From: Marine Group I thaumarchaeote SCGC AAA799-O18
GTDB lineage: Archaea; Thermoproteota; Nitrososphaeria; Nitrososphaerales; Nitrosopumilaceae
Length of the DNA stretch: 6,117 nt
Reading direction: 5' to 3'
NCBI GenBank assembly: GCA_000746705.1
Contig: JOTC01000021.1
Coordinates: 1 to 6,117 of the forward strand
This document shows, one piece after another, positions 1 to 5,729 of the stretch. The position numbers and the translations under genes are program-made. The notes under the pieces are model-generated. The model did not search any database, was not told where the DNA came from, and worked only from the letters and a program-made list of their open reading frames with translations. Each line of letters opens with the position of its first letter. The stretch's first letter is position 1.

Positions 1-99
1 AAATCCAGGTGCTACAAATTTTGCCAAAATGATTTCTTCAAACAATGTGGTTCCAATAATTGTAAGTTTAGTTGGTTCAGTAGAGGATGATTTTGATTT
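1..99 (+). repeat. Left copy of a 99-bp exact terminal inverted repeat
   Basis: Bases 1-99 are the exact reverse complement of 6019-6117; base 100 (T) already disagrees with the complement of 6018 (C). In this left copy the sequence is native pyrD coding DNA, continuing smoothly into the rest of that gene. Confidence 0.97.
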
Positions 100-685
100 T
101 ATGATAAAACAGTTTGAAAATTGTAAGGTTTCAGCTTATGAATTGAATTTATCATGCCCACATGTTGCAAAAGTTGGTCTTGAAGTAGGCGATGACATTG
201 AACTTGTAAAAAAAATTGTAAAAAAGGTAAAATCAGATACAAACGTTCCTGTTATAGCAAAAGTGGGACTAGGGACTACAAACTATCTTGATACTGTTAG
301 TGCAGCTTGTGAATCTGGTGCAGATGGTATTACTGCAATTAATACAATACGTGCTATGGCTATAGATGTTGAAACACAGAAACCTATACTAAGTAACAAG
401 GTTGGCGGTCTATCTGGAACTCCGATTAAACCAATTGCTGTTAGATGTGTTTATGAAATTTCATCAAAGTTTGATGTTCCAATAATTGGTTGTGGTGGAA
501 TTTCTACATGGCAAGATGCTGTAGAATTTATTCTTGCAGGTGCAAGTGCTGTACAGTTTGGGAGTGTATTGGGTGAACATTGGATAGAAGTATTTGCAGA
601 GATAAACACTGGAATTCAAAACTACATGGAACAAAAAGGATATTCTACAATTGGTGAAATGGTTGGAAAGGCAAAGAAATCCTAA
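2..685 (+). CDS. pyrD: Dihydroorotate dehydrogenase, class 1B catalytic subunit (5' partial)
   Basis: This FMN enzyme oxidises dihydroorotate to orotate, the fourth step of de novo pyrimidine synthesis, in the cytoplasm. The reading frame is open from base 2, so the gene enters from the left edge; the ATG at 29 is internal, because the upstream codons (NPGATNFAK) fit the family. About 227 residues are visible and roughly 75-85 N-terminal residues are missing compared with the usual ~300. Visible marks are NLSCPH with the catalytic-base cysteine of class 1 enzymes (codon 155-157), the NTIRAMAID...GGLSG segment typical of the 1B subclass, and the FMN-phosphate region PIIGCGGI followed by GASAVQFGS. 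The next gene, pyrK, overlaps it by up to 35 bp. That supports the NAD-linked heteromeric (PyrD-PyrK) form and translational coupling. The first 99 bases also occur inverted at the right edge. Confidence 0.95.
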   Translation, partial: NPGATNFAKMISSNNVVPIIVSLVGSVEDDFDFMIKQFENCKVSAYELNLSCPHVAKVGLEVGDDIELVKKIVKKVKSDTNVPVIAKVGLGTTNYLDTVSAACESGADGITAINTIRAMAIDVETQKPILSNKVGGLSGTPIKPIAVRCVYEISSKFDVPIIGCGGISTWQDAVEFILAGASAVQFGSVLGEHWIEVFAEINTGIQNYMEQKGYSTIGEMVGKAKKS

Positions 686-1418
686 CAGTCATCATATCTG
701 TACCATTGAAAAGGTGATTGACGAGACACCAACTGTTCGAACATTGATCTTCTCTGATGAAATACTTTCCAACGTTCTTCCCGGTCAATTTGCGATGGTG
801 TGGATCCCGGGTGTTAATGAATTGCCTATGAGTGTAATGATTACGCAAGAAAAAAACAAAGCTGCGTTTACAGTTAGAAAACGCGGTGAACCGTCAACTG
901 CAATGTATAATCTTACAGTGGGTGACTATATTGGTGTCCGTGGTCCATATGGAAACTCTTTTGACATCAAAAATGGAAAACTATTGTTAGTTGGTGGTGG
1001 AACGGGGTTGGTTCCTTTATTGCGATTGATAACTTTCTGTAAGCCTTCACATGATATTACATTATTGATGGGTTCTCAGACAAAGAAAGAAGTTTTCTTT
1101 GAAGATTTGGCAAACAAACTACTTAAAAAAAATAAACATCAGGTAATAACAGTTACTGAAGATGGGACTTACGGAAAAAAAGGATTTGTTACGGATGTTT
1201 TGGAAGAGTTATTCACTAAGAATAGTTTTGACGCGATCTACACGTGTGGACCAGAGTTAATGATGTATAAGATAGTTAAGTTGGCAACATCAAACCAAAT
1301 ATTTGTTCAAGCAAGTCTTGAACGTATGATGAAATGTGGTATTGGTATTTGCGGGAGTTGTTGTATTAATGAAGATTTAGATGTCGTGATGGTACTATTT
1401 TTGATGGGAATCATTTAA
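651..1418 (+). CDS. pyrK: Dihydroorotate dehydrogenase electron-transfer subunit, frame-disrupted near 3' end
   Basis: PyrK passes electrons from PyrD's FMN through a [2Fe-2S] cluster and FAD to NAD+. The N-terminal ferredoxin-reductase-like part has an FAD-binding stretch (TVRKRG, then VRGPYGNSFD). The NAD-binding part has VGGGTG (glycines near residues 115-119) and CGPELM (C199). The C-terminal cluster motif shows C229, C234 and C237/C238. The open frame then ends in an unrelated tail (DVVMVLFLMGII). The expected last ligand and C-terminus, starting CRDGTIFDG, lie in another frame from 1382 to 1480, so one base appears lost near 1378-1382. With it restored the protein would be about 276 residues. 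The start is uncertain: no ATG precedes the conserved HICTIEKVIDETPTVRTL segment, so TTG 651, GTG 654 or TTG 663 must serve, all overlapping the end of pyrD. Confidence 0.9.
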   Translation: MVKWLERQRNPNSHHICTIEKVIDETPTVRTLIFSDEILSNVLPGQFAMVWIPGVNELPMSVMITQEKNKAAFTVRKRGEPSTAMYNLTVGDYIGVRGPYGNSFDIKNGKLLLVGGGTGLVPLLRLITFCKPSHDITLLMGSQTKKEVFFEDLANKLLKKNKHQVITVTEDGTYGKKGFVTDVLEELFTKNSFDAIYTCGPELMMYKIVKLATSNQIFVQASLERMMKCGIGICGSCCINEDLDVVMVLFLMGII

Positions 1419-1480
1419 TACGAAATAATGAATTTGGACAATTTCATAGAACAAAATCTGGGGTTTTAGAAAAAATATAG
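1380..1480 (+). pseudogene. pyrK: Out-of-frame C-terminal remainder of pyrK
   Basis: Read in the frame containing 1382-1384, this stretch encodes CRDGTIFDGNHLIRNNEFG and continues for another 14 residues to a TAG at 1478-1480. It is what the family leads one to expect after CINEDL: the last cysteine of the [2Fe-2S] motif followed by a C-x-D-G-x-x-F-D-G turn. The upstream frame reaches here one base short. Either a base was lost (mutation or sequence error), or a ribosomal -1 shift joins the frames; re-reading the A of TTA at 1379 would give EDLRCRDG. No classic slippery heptamer is visible, so base loss is the simpler reading. Confidence 0.8.
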
Positions 1481-1492
1481 CATATAAAACTC

Positions 1493-1507
1493 AAAAGGTT
1501 TAAAATA
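1493..1507 (+). promoter_or_regulatory. Archaeal BRE/TATA-type promoter of the radical SAM gene
   Basis: A purine-rich AAAAGG (1493-1498, BRE-like) runs into TTTAAAATA (1499-1507). Its centre is about 30 nt before the ATG at 1533, which places transcription start close to the start codon, as in a leaderless mRNA. The call rests on position and composition only; the region is AT-rich, so chance matches are common. Confidence 0.5.
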
Positions 1508-1532
1508 AATAATTATAATCGAACGTTAACTA

Positions 1533-3260
1533 ATGGCAAGCCCAAAAATTGTATTAACTGCAGATAGAACATTAATGTCATCATATCGTGGACTTTCGCT
1601 GGCTACATTTTTTGGCTGTGCACCTGCACTTGATCCAAATCGTAGTAAAAGCAGTTTTTGGTATAAAATTTTAGGAAACCAGGTAACACCAAAAATTTTG
1701 TTTGATTTTATCTGTAATTATGCTCCCCATACTAATGGTATAGCAAAATTTGCACCATATGGTTTACGCAAAGTCGAAGCTGGTTTGCTTCGTGATGGTT
1801 TCAAGCGTGAAGATGTAGTGGTAGCTCATCCTGATCATATTGAAAAATTCATTGGACCTGAAACTGAGGTTGTTGGGACTCATGAAATGGATCCACTTGG
1901 AATGGGACCAGTAACCATGACATTCACATATGGAAGAAGGAATATGTCTTATGACGAATTTTATTGTCGTGAACTGCACAGACGGATTAATGCAGCAAAG
2001 AAAAAGAATGGTAGCCATGCAAAAGTTATTGCAGGTGCTTCTGGTACTTGGCAGTATAATTATGCACCTGAAAAAATTGAAGAATATGGATTATATGCAA
2101 TTTTAGAGGGAGAACTTGGTGGAATTGCTCCAGAAATAGATGGACATGCAGGCAACTTTTTTAACTATCTAATAGACGGTCAGTTTGAAAATATGGATCC
2201 TTTTAGAAAAAGAAAGGATTTCAAAGTTGACATTAAAGAATTCAAACGTGGTAACAAGACACTTCATGGAAGATTTGTCAACTTTTGGGATAGACCAGAA
2301 TTAGATGACATTCCGGAAATAGTTGAACCATCTATGCACGGTATGATAGAAGTAATGCGTGGATGTGGTAGGGGTTGTAAGTTCTGTGATGTCACGCTAA
2401 GATCATTAAGATACTATTCTCCAGAAAAAGTAAAAAAAGAAATTCAAGTGAATATTAAGAAATCTGGTATTGATAGAGCTTGGGTTCATAGTGATGACAT
2501 TTTCGTTTATGGCATGGATCCTACTACCACAAAAAATATGGAACCAAATCGTGATGCTCTTGAAGAATTATTCACAGCAATCATGTCTACTGGTGTTAAA
2601 CATACAAACCCAACTCATGGAACACTGGCAGGTGCAATTGCAGACGAAAAATTAATTCCCAATTTATCAAAGATAATTAATGCTGGTCCAGGCAACCTGA
2701 CAGGAATTCAATGTGGATTTGAAACTGGAAGCATAAGATTAATTGAAAAATATGCTGATAGAAAACTTGCACCATATCAGCCAGAGGAATGGCATTGGGT
2801 TGTAAAAGAGGCTGTTAAAACTTTAAATGAGAATTATTGGGTTCCCGCATTTACATTAATCATGGGTCTTGATAACGATGAAACACCAGAAGATGGTTGG
2901 GAAACAATTAGGCTCATTAACGAACTTGAACGAGAACAGCCTAATGCTATGTTTACGGCTACTCCATTGACATTTATTCCCATAGGGCTGCTAGAGAAAT
3001 CAGAATTTTATGATATAGGTAGTGGTTCAGATCCAACACAACTTGGTGTGATGTATAAGACTTGGCAGCATAATTTCAAATATGGGATTAAGAAGTTTAT
3101 GACCAAAACAGGACAGCGTGGTTCTTTTAGACGAACTGCATTTAACGGTCTTGCTAGGACTTTGGGCGGTGTTCCTCTTGGTGCCATGGAAAGATTCGCG
3201 AGAAAAAGAGGCCCTAAGTATGAAAATGTTATTGAAACTATCAAAGCAAAATACTGGTAA
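1533..3260 (+). CDS. Radical SAM protein with N-terminal B12-binding-like domain, function unassigned
   Basis: This is a 575-residue iron-sulfur enzyme. The radical SAM signature CGRGCKFC supplies C278, C282 and C285 (Cx3Cx2C) for the [4Fe-4S] cluster that cleaves S-adenosylmethionine. The first ~200 residues (KIVLTADRTLMSSYRG at the start; YGLRKVEAGLLRDGF and VVVAHPDHIEKFIG further on) resemble the Rossmann-like B12-binding module of many class B radical SAM enzymes, but I see no DxHxxG cobalamin-ligating motif. After the cluster come the expected barrel elements (VHSDDIF, IQCGFETGS, FTLIMGLDNDE). A basic C-terminal tail follows from about residue 510. I recognise it as an archaeal conserved family but cannot name substrate or product. 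It has its own likely promoter and a 45-nt gap to S30e, so it is probably not in the pyr operon. No signal peptide or membrane segment is visible. Confidence 0.88.
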   Translation: MASPKIVLTADRTLMSSYRGLSLATFFGCAPALDPNRSKSSFWYKILGNQVTPKILFDFICNYAPHTNGIAKFAPYGLRKVEAGLLRDGFKREDVVVAHPDHIEKFIGPETEVVGTHEMDPLGMGPVTMTFTYGRRNMSYDEFYCRELHRRINAAKKKNGSHAKVIAGASGTWQYNYAPEKIEEYGLYAILEGELGGIAPEIDGHAGNFFNYLIDGQFENMDPFRKRKDFKVDIKEFKRGNKTLHGRFVNFWDRPELDDIPEIVEPSMHGMIEVMRGCGRGCKFCDVTLRSLRYYSPEKVKKEIQVNIKKSGIDRAWVHSDDIFVYGMDPTTTKNMEPNRDALEELFTAIMSTGVKHTNPTHGTLAGAIADEKLIPNLSKIINAGPGNLTGIQCGFETGSIRLIEKYADRKLAPYQPEEWHWVVKEAVKTLNENYWVPAFTLIMGLDNDETPEDGWETIRLINELEREQPNAMFTATPLTFIPIGLLEKSEFYDIGSGSDPTQLGVMYKTWQHNFKYGIKKFMTKTGQRGSFRRTAFNGLARTLGGVPLGAMERFARKRGPKYENVIETIKAKYW

Positions 3261-3274
3261 ACTGACATTCCAAA

Positions 3275-3282
3275 TACATAAA
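3275..3282 (+). promoter_or_regulatory. Putative TATA box for the S30e gene
   Basis: TACATAAA lies in the short gap after the radical SAM stop codon, about 28 nt before the S30e ATG at 3306, the distance expected for a leaderless archaeal transcript. It is a weak consensus match supported mainly by spacing. The gap is only 45 nt, so read-through from the upstream gene is also possible. Confidence 0.4.
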
Positions 3283-3305
3283 TTCAATTACCAAATCTGA
3301 TTATC

Positions 3306-3488
3306 ATGGCAACTCACGGCTCACTTACAAAAGCAGGGAAGGTTAGAGGGCAAACACCTAAAGTGGAAGGACGTAAACGTGTGGGTACTTCATCTAGTCT
3401 TCGAAATAAGAGTAATTTTAAGAAACGATTTATTCTGTCAAGGTTTCCTGGTCAAAACAAACCTGGACAAAGACGCAGACGTCGTTGA
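3306..3488 (+). CDS. rps30e: 30S ribosomal protein S30e
   Basis: A 60-residue, strongly basic protein of the small ribosomal subunit, belonging to a family shared by archaea and eukaryotes. The N-terminal HGSLTKAGKVRGQTPKVEG block, the middle RNKSNFKKRFIL and the PGQNKPGQ segment followed by a run of five arginines are characteristic. The length is normal for archaeal S30e, which lacks the ubiquitin-like leader fused to the eukaryotic homologue. The ATG at 3306 gives the expected N-terminus. It sits alone between two genes with their own likely promoters. Confidence 0.95.
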   Translation: MATHGSLTKAGKVRGQTPKVEGRKRVGTSSSLRNKSNFKKRFILSRFPGQNKPGQRRRRR

Positions 3489-3493
3489 TCGTA

Positions 3494-3510
3494 AATTTTA
3501 GATTATTTTG
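3494..3510 (+). terminator. Possible T-rich terminator after S30e
   Basis: Two TTTT tracts (3496-3499 and 3506-3509) lie just after the S30e stop codon without a clear stem-loop. Archaeal RNA polymerase can terminate at such U-rich runs, and a strong promoter for the next gene follows. The base composition makes chance T-runs likely. Confidence 0.25.
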
Positions 3511-3540
3511 ACTTGGGAATAAAATAAACTGAAGAATAAC

Positions 3541-3549
3541 CTTATAAAG
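3541..3549 (+). promoter_or_regulatory. Strong TATA box of radA
   Basis: CTTATAAAG is the best TATA-box match in the window. Its centre lies about 29 nt before the radA ATG at 3574, predicting transcription start at or just before the start codon. An inverted repeat occupies the space between this box and the ATG. Confidence 0.65.
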
Positions 3550-3555
3550 TACCCG

Positions 3556-3572
3556 TACCGTAACATACGGTA
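3556..3572 (+). promoter_or_regulatory. Inverted repeat (candidate operator) at the radA start
   Basis: TACCGTA-ACA-TACGGTA is a perfect dyad with 7-bp arms and a 3-nt centre. It falls between the TATA box and the ATG, ending one base before the start codon. A repressor dimer bound here would cover the transcription start. The dyad is seen directly; a regulatory role is inferred. Confidence 0.45.
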
Positions 3573-3573
3573 T

Positions 3574-4725
3574 ATGGAAGATTTAAGATTAGATAGTTTA
3601 CCAGGAGTGGGACCAGTAACCACAAAAAAATTGAGTGATGCTGGTGTACACAACATCATGGATTTGATAGTACGTGGTCCTGTAGAACTAGCAGAAATAA
3701 CTGGCATGGATAAAGATACTGCATCTACAATTGTAGAAAAGGCGAGACAATCACTTGTTGAAGGTGGGATGTTACAAAAGGACTATGTAAACGCTTGGGA
3801 AATATACAAAAGAAGACAGGATATTGGCAAAATTACAACAGGTACGGAATGCCTTGATATATTGTTCGATGGAGGAATTGAAACACAAGCACTAACCGAA
3901 GTTTATGGCGAATTTGGTTCTGGTAAAACACAATTATGTCACACAATGTGCGTAACTGTCCAAAAACCAAAAGAAGAAGGTGGATTAAATGGTACCGTAT
4001 TATTTATCGACACGGAAAATACTTTCCGACCAGAAAGAATAGTATCCATTGCAAAGGCGTATGGTATGGATCCAGAAAGAGTTCTAAATAACATCATTGT
4101 GGCAAGAGCGTATAACAGTGCACATCAAACATTGATTCTAGAAGAAGCAAGTCAAATGATTCAAGAAAATAACATAAAACTACTTGTTGTTGATTCTGCT
4201 GTGGGCTTGTTTAGATCAGAATATCTAGGGCGTGGAACACTTTCTGAGCGCCAACAAAGATTAAACAAATTCGTTCACTTGTTAGTACGAATTGCCGAGA
4301 CATACAATTGTGCTGCACTTGCTACGAATCAAGTAATGGCATCTCCTGATGTGTTCTTTGGTGATCCTACACGTCCAATAGGCGGTAATGTAGTGGCTCA
4401 TACAAGCACATATAGGGTCTATCTTAAGAAATCTGGCAAAAAAAGAATAGCACGAATGGTAGATAGTCCACACCATCCAGAACAGGAAGTTATATTCGCT
4501 CTGGGCGAGGCTGGTGTGATTGACCCTGATTCAGACGCAAAGAAAAAGACTACCAAAACTATAAAATCCTCAAAATTAGAATCAGATACAAAATCAGATA
4601 CAAAATCAGATACAAAATCAGATACAAAATCAGATACAAAATCAGATACAAAAGATATACAAAAAAGTAATTCTAGTGTTGGTGTAGATAATAAAACTGA
4701 CGATAAACCCGAAAGTCCTGAATAA
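3574..4725 (+). CDS. radA: DNA repair and recombination protein RadA
   Basis: RadA is the archaeal Rad51/RecA recombinase, which forms ATP-dependent filaments on single-stranded DNA and drives strand exchange. Residues ~3-60 form the N-terminal helix-hairpin-helix domain (LPGVGPVTTKKL). The interdomain polymerisation motif appears as Y71-V-N-A74, where many homologues have F-x-x-A. Walker A is GEFGSGKT (112-119) and Walker B is LLVVD (203-207). RGTLSERQQRLNKF and FGDPTRPIGGN match the L1 and L2 DNA-binding regions. The presence of the N-terminal domain excludes the shorter paralogue RadB. The conserved core ends at GEAGVIDPD (311-319). A further 64 residues, rich in Lys, Ser, Asp and Thr, form a low-complexity tail with six SDTK repeats (337-360), making the protein longer than the usual ~320-350. 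The gene has its own strong promoter and a candidate operator. Confidence 0.97.
   Translation: MEDLRLDSLPGVGPVTTKKLSDAGVHNIMDLIVRGPVELAEITGMDKDTASTIVEKARQSLVEGGMLQKDYVNAWEIYKRRQDIGKITTGTECLDILFDGGIETQALTEVYGEFGSGKTQLCHTMCVTVQKPKEEGGLNGTVLFIDTENTFRPERIVSIAKAYGMDPERVLNNIIVARAYNSAHQTLILEEASQMIQENNIKLLVVDSAVGLFRSEYLGRGTLSERQQRLNKFVHLLVRIAETYNCAALATNQVMASPDVFFGDPTRPIGGNVVAHTSTYRVYLKKSGKKRIARMVDSPHHPEQEVIFALGEAGVIDPDSDAKKKTTKTIKSSKLESDTKSDTKSDTKSDTKSDTKSDTKDIQKSNSSVGVDNKTDDKPESPE
4582..4653 (+). repeat. 12-bp tandem repeat, six perfect copies, in the radA 3' end
   Basis: The unit TCAGATACAAAA occurs six times without a mismatch, followed by a decayed partial copy (GATATACAAAA). It is in frame with radA and encodes Ser-Asp-Thr-Lys six times. 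Because the unit is a multiple of three, gain or loss of copies by replication slippage would change tail length without breaking the frame. Confidence 0.97.
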
Positions 4726-4733
4726 GGGACAGA

Positions 4734-4743
4734 TTTATCTTAA
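4734..4743 (+). promoter_or_regulatory. Putative TATA box for the 88-residue protein gene
   Basis: TTTATCTTAA is centred about 25 nt before the ATG at 4764, within the 38-nt gap after radA. It is a weak match supported mainly by spacing. A short dyad GCAC-TTT-GTGC (4752-4762) lies between it and the start codon. Co-transcription with radA remains possible. Confidence 0.35.
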
Positions 4744-4763
4744 ACACTATAGCACTTTGTGCA

Positions 4764-5030
4764 ATGAGGAAGATTCCAAGACCATTCAAAATGCCATGGG
4801 GTAAGGGCATGGTCATAGATGAAATTTCAATATCTTCTCAATATCATGAACCGACAATCCAGCTTCTAGAGTTTGATAACGGGGACAAATTACTACGTTT
4901 CTGCTCTTATTCACATGGGAGATTCAGCAGATCACCACTAATGATAGATGAAAATGACCTAAGTCGACTTGGGAAGGCTGTTGTGAAAGGAAAAGAAATT
5001 CGAAAGTTTATAACAAAACTAAACCAGTGA
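4764..5030 (+). CDS. Small conserved-looking protein of unknown function
   Basis: An 88-residue soluble protein that I do not recognise. The basic N-terminus RKIPRPFKMPWGKGM is followed by alternating hydrophobic and charged segments that suggest beta strands (IQLLEFDNGDKLLRFCSYSHGRFSRSPLMI), then a helical, charged C-terminus (DENDLSRLGKAVVKGKEIRKFITKL). There is one cysteine, no metal-binding cluster, no membrane segment and no signal peptide. It looks like a real gene: ATG start, no competing frame, a TATA-like element at the right distance, and codon use like its neighbours. It lies between radA and the L21e-rpoF-DUF655 cluster, which gives no firm clue to its role. Confidence 0.8.
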   Translation: MRKIPRPFKMPWGKGMVIDEISISSQYHEPTIQLLEFDNGDKLLRFCSYSHGRFSRSPLMIDENDLSRLGKAVVKGKEIRKFITKLNQ

Positions 5031-5050
5031 GTATAGATTGTTGTAGACCG

Positions 5051-5055
5051 TTTTT
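5051..5055 (+). terminator. Possible T-run terminator upstream of L21e
   Basis: TTTTT follows the 88-residue gene by about 20 nt and precedes the L21e promoter. No stem-loop is evident. Archaeal termination at oligo-U is known, but this is a short run in AT-rich DNA. Confidence 0.25.
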
Positions 5056-5072
5056 GTAAAAAAATATTGTAG

Positions 5073-5082
5073 TATTAAAATA
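5073..5082 (+). promoter_or_regulatory. Putative TATA box for the L21e-rpoF-DUF655 cluster
   Basis: TATTAAAATA is centred about 28 nt before the L21e ATG at 5106. The two downstream genes follow with gaps of 3 and 0 nt, so this is the likely promoter for all three. A 19-nt inverted repeat lies at the expected transcription start. Confidence 0.5.
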
Positions 5083-5092
5083 AGGGATTATG

Positions 5093-5111
5093 AGTCATAT
5101 TCGATATGACT
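5093..5111 (+). promoter_or_regulatory. Perfect inverted repeat spanning the L21e start codon
   Basis: AGTCATAT-TCG-ATATGACT is a perfect dyad with 8-bp arms and a 3-nt centre; the ATG (5106-5108) lies inside the right arm. It could be a protein-binding operator at the transcription start. If a leader is made, it could instead be an RNA hairpin that hides the start codon. The repeat is seen directly; its function is inferred. Confidence 0.45.
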
Positions 5112-5405
5112 ACTAAGAAACCAACTGGCCGTTCACATGGATTTAAGCATAAATCTAGGTCTATTATGACAAAGGATGCTCCTAGAGGTGTTTCATTCCT
5201 TCTACGTGAATATCATGAGGGTGATAAAGCATTGGTGATTATTGATCCGAGGCAACATAAGGGATTACCACATAGACGTTATCATGGTAAAGTTGGAACA
5301 GTAAATAAGGTTAGTAGACGAAGTGTTACTCTTGATATTAAACTTGGTAATAAGACGAAAACCTTAATCACTAGATTTGACCATATCAAACCGTTTGGTG
5401 TTTAG
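5106..5405 (+). CDS. rpl21e: 50S ribosomal protein L21e
   Basis: A 99-residue basic protein of the large ribosomal subunit, found only in archaea and eukaryotes. The N-terminal SHGFKHKSR, the central LLREYHEGDKALVIIDPRQHKG and the PHRRYHGKVGTV segment are the hallmarks, and the C-terminal ITRFDHIKP closes the SH3-like barrel. The length is normal. It is the first gene of a compact cluster with rpoF (3-nt gap) and a DUF655 gene, an arrangement known in archaea that links ribosome and RNA polymerase synthesis. Its start codon lies inside a perfect inverted repeat. Confidence 0.96.
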   Translation: MTTKKPTGRSHGFKHKSRSIMTKDAPRGVSFLLREYHEGDKALVIIDPRQHKGLPHRRYHGKVGTVNKVSRRSVTLDIKLGNKTKTLITRFDHIKPFGV

Positions 5406-5408
5406 CTT

Positions 5409-5729
5409 ATGGAAGAAGTAAAAAACAAAACTACTATGTCTTTGGCAGAAGTTAAGGAAATATTGGATAAACATGACCCTGAATCTATGGATCAAATTCA
5501 GCGTTGGACGTACGATTATGTATCAAAATTTGCCAGGATTGATCCTAAAAAGGCAAAGAAAATGAAACAAGAACTAGTCAAGGAATGTGGTTTGACTGAA
5601 GAAGAGGCGGTAGAAATTATCAACATTCATCCAACATCATTGCCAGAATTACGTTCATTCACTTTTGGGTGGAAAAAACTTATTCTTGCAGAAGTACTTG
5701 AGAAGATTCTAAAAATAATTAAAGAATAG
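5409..5729 (+). CDS. rpoF: DNA-directed RNA polymerase subunit Rpo4 (F), Rpb4 homologue
   Basis: A 106-residue homologue of eukaryotic Rpb4. With Rpo7 it forms the stalk of archaeal RNA polymerase, which aids open-complex formation and contacts the emerging RNA. The sequence is mostly charged helix, ending in an HRDC-like fold in which IINIHPTSLPELRSFTFGW matches the conserved N-x-x-P-x-x-x-x-E-L-R region. The length is normal for the family. It starts three bases after the L21e stop, and the following gene begins immediately after its stop, so all three are probably translated from one message. Confidence 0.9.
   Translation: MEEVKNKTTMSLAEVKEILDKHDPESMDQIQRWTYDYVSKFARIDPKKAKKMKQELVKECGLTEEEAVEIINIHPTSLPELRSFTFGWKKLILAEVLEKILKIIKE

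Noticed and set aside
29..685. ATG at 29 as the true pyrD start
   Set aside because: The frame is open to the left edge and the upstream codons match the family, so the gene continues beyond the window.
1374..1384. Canonical -1 slippery heptamer in pyrK
   Set aside because: No X-XXY-YYZ pattern of identical triplets and no obvious downstream stem or pseudoknot was found; simple base loss explains the frame change better.
1522..1530. Overlapping hexamer palindromes AACGTT and GTTAAC before the radical SAM ATG
   Set aside because: They are very short, expected often by chance, and lack the extended symmetry seen at radA and L21e.
2470..2655. A 61-codon + strand frame inside the radical SAM gene
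   Set aside because: It overlaps conserved barrel codons in another frame and has no start signal or domain of its own.
3008..3287. Minus-strand open frames of 86 codons opposite the radical SAM 3' end
   Set aside because: They lie opposite a well-supported coding region, have no recognisable domain, and look like shadows of its codon pattern.
4582..4653. CRISPR-like array
   Set aside because: The units are 12 bp, directly adjacent without spacers, and in frame inside radA.
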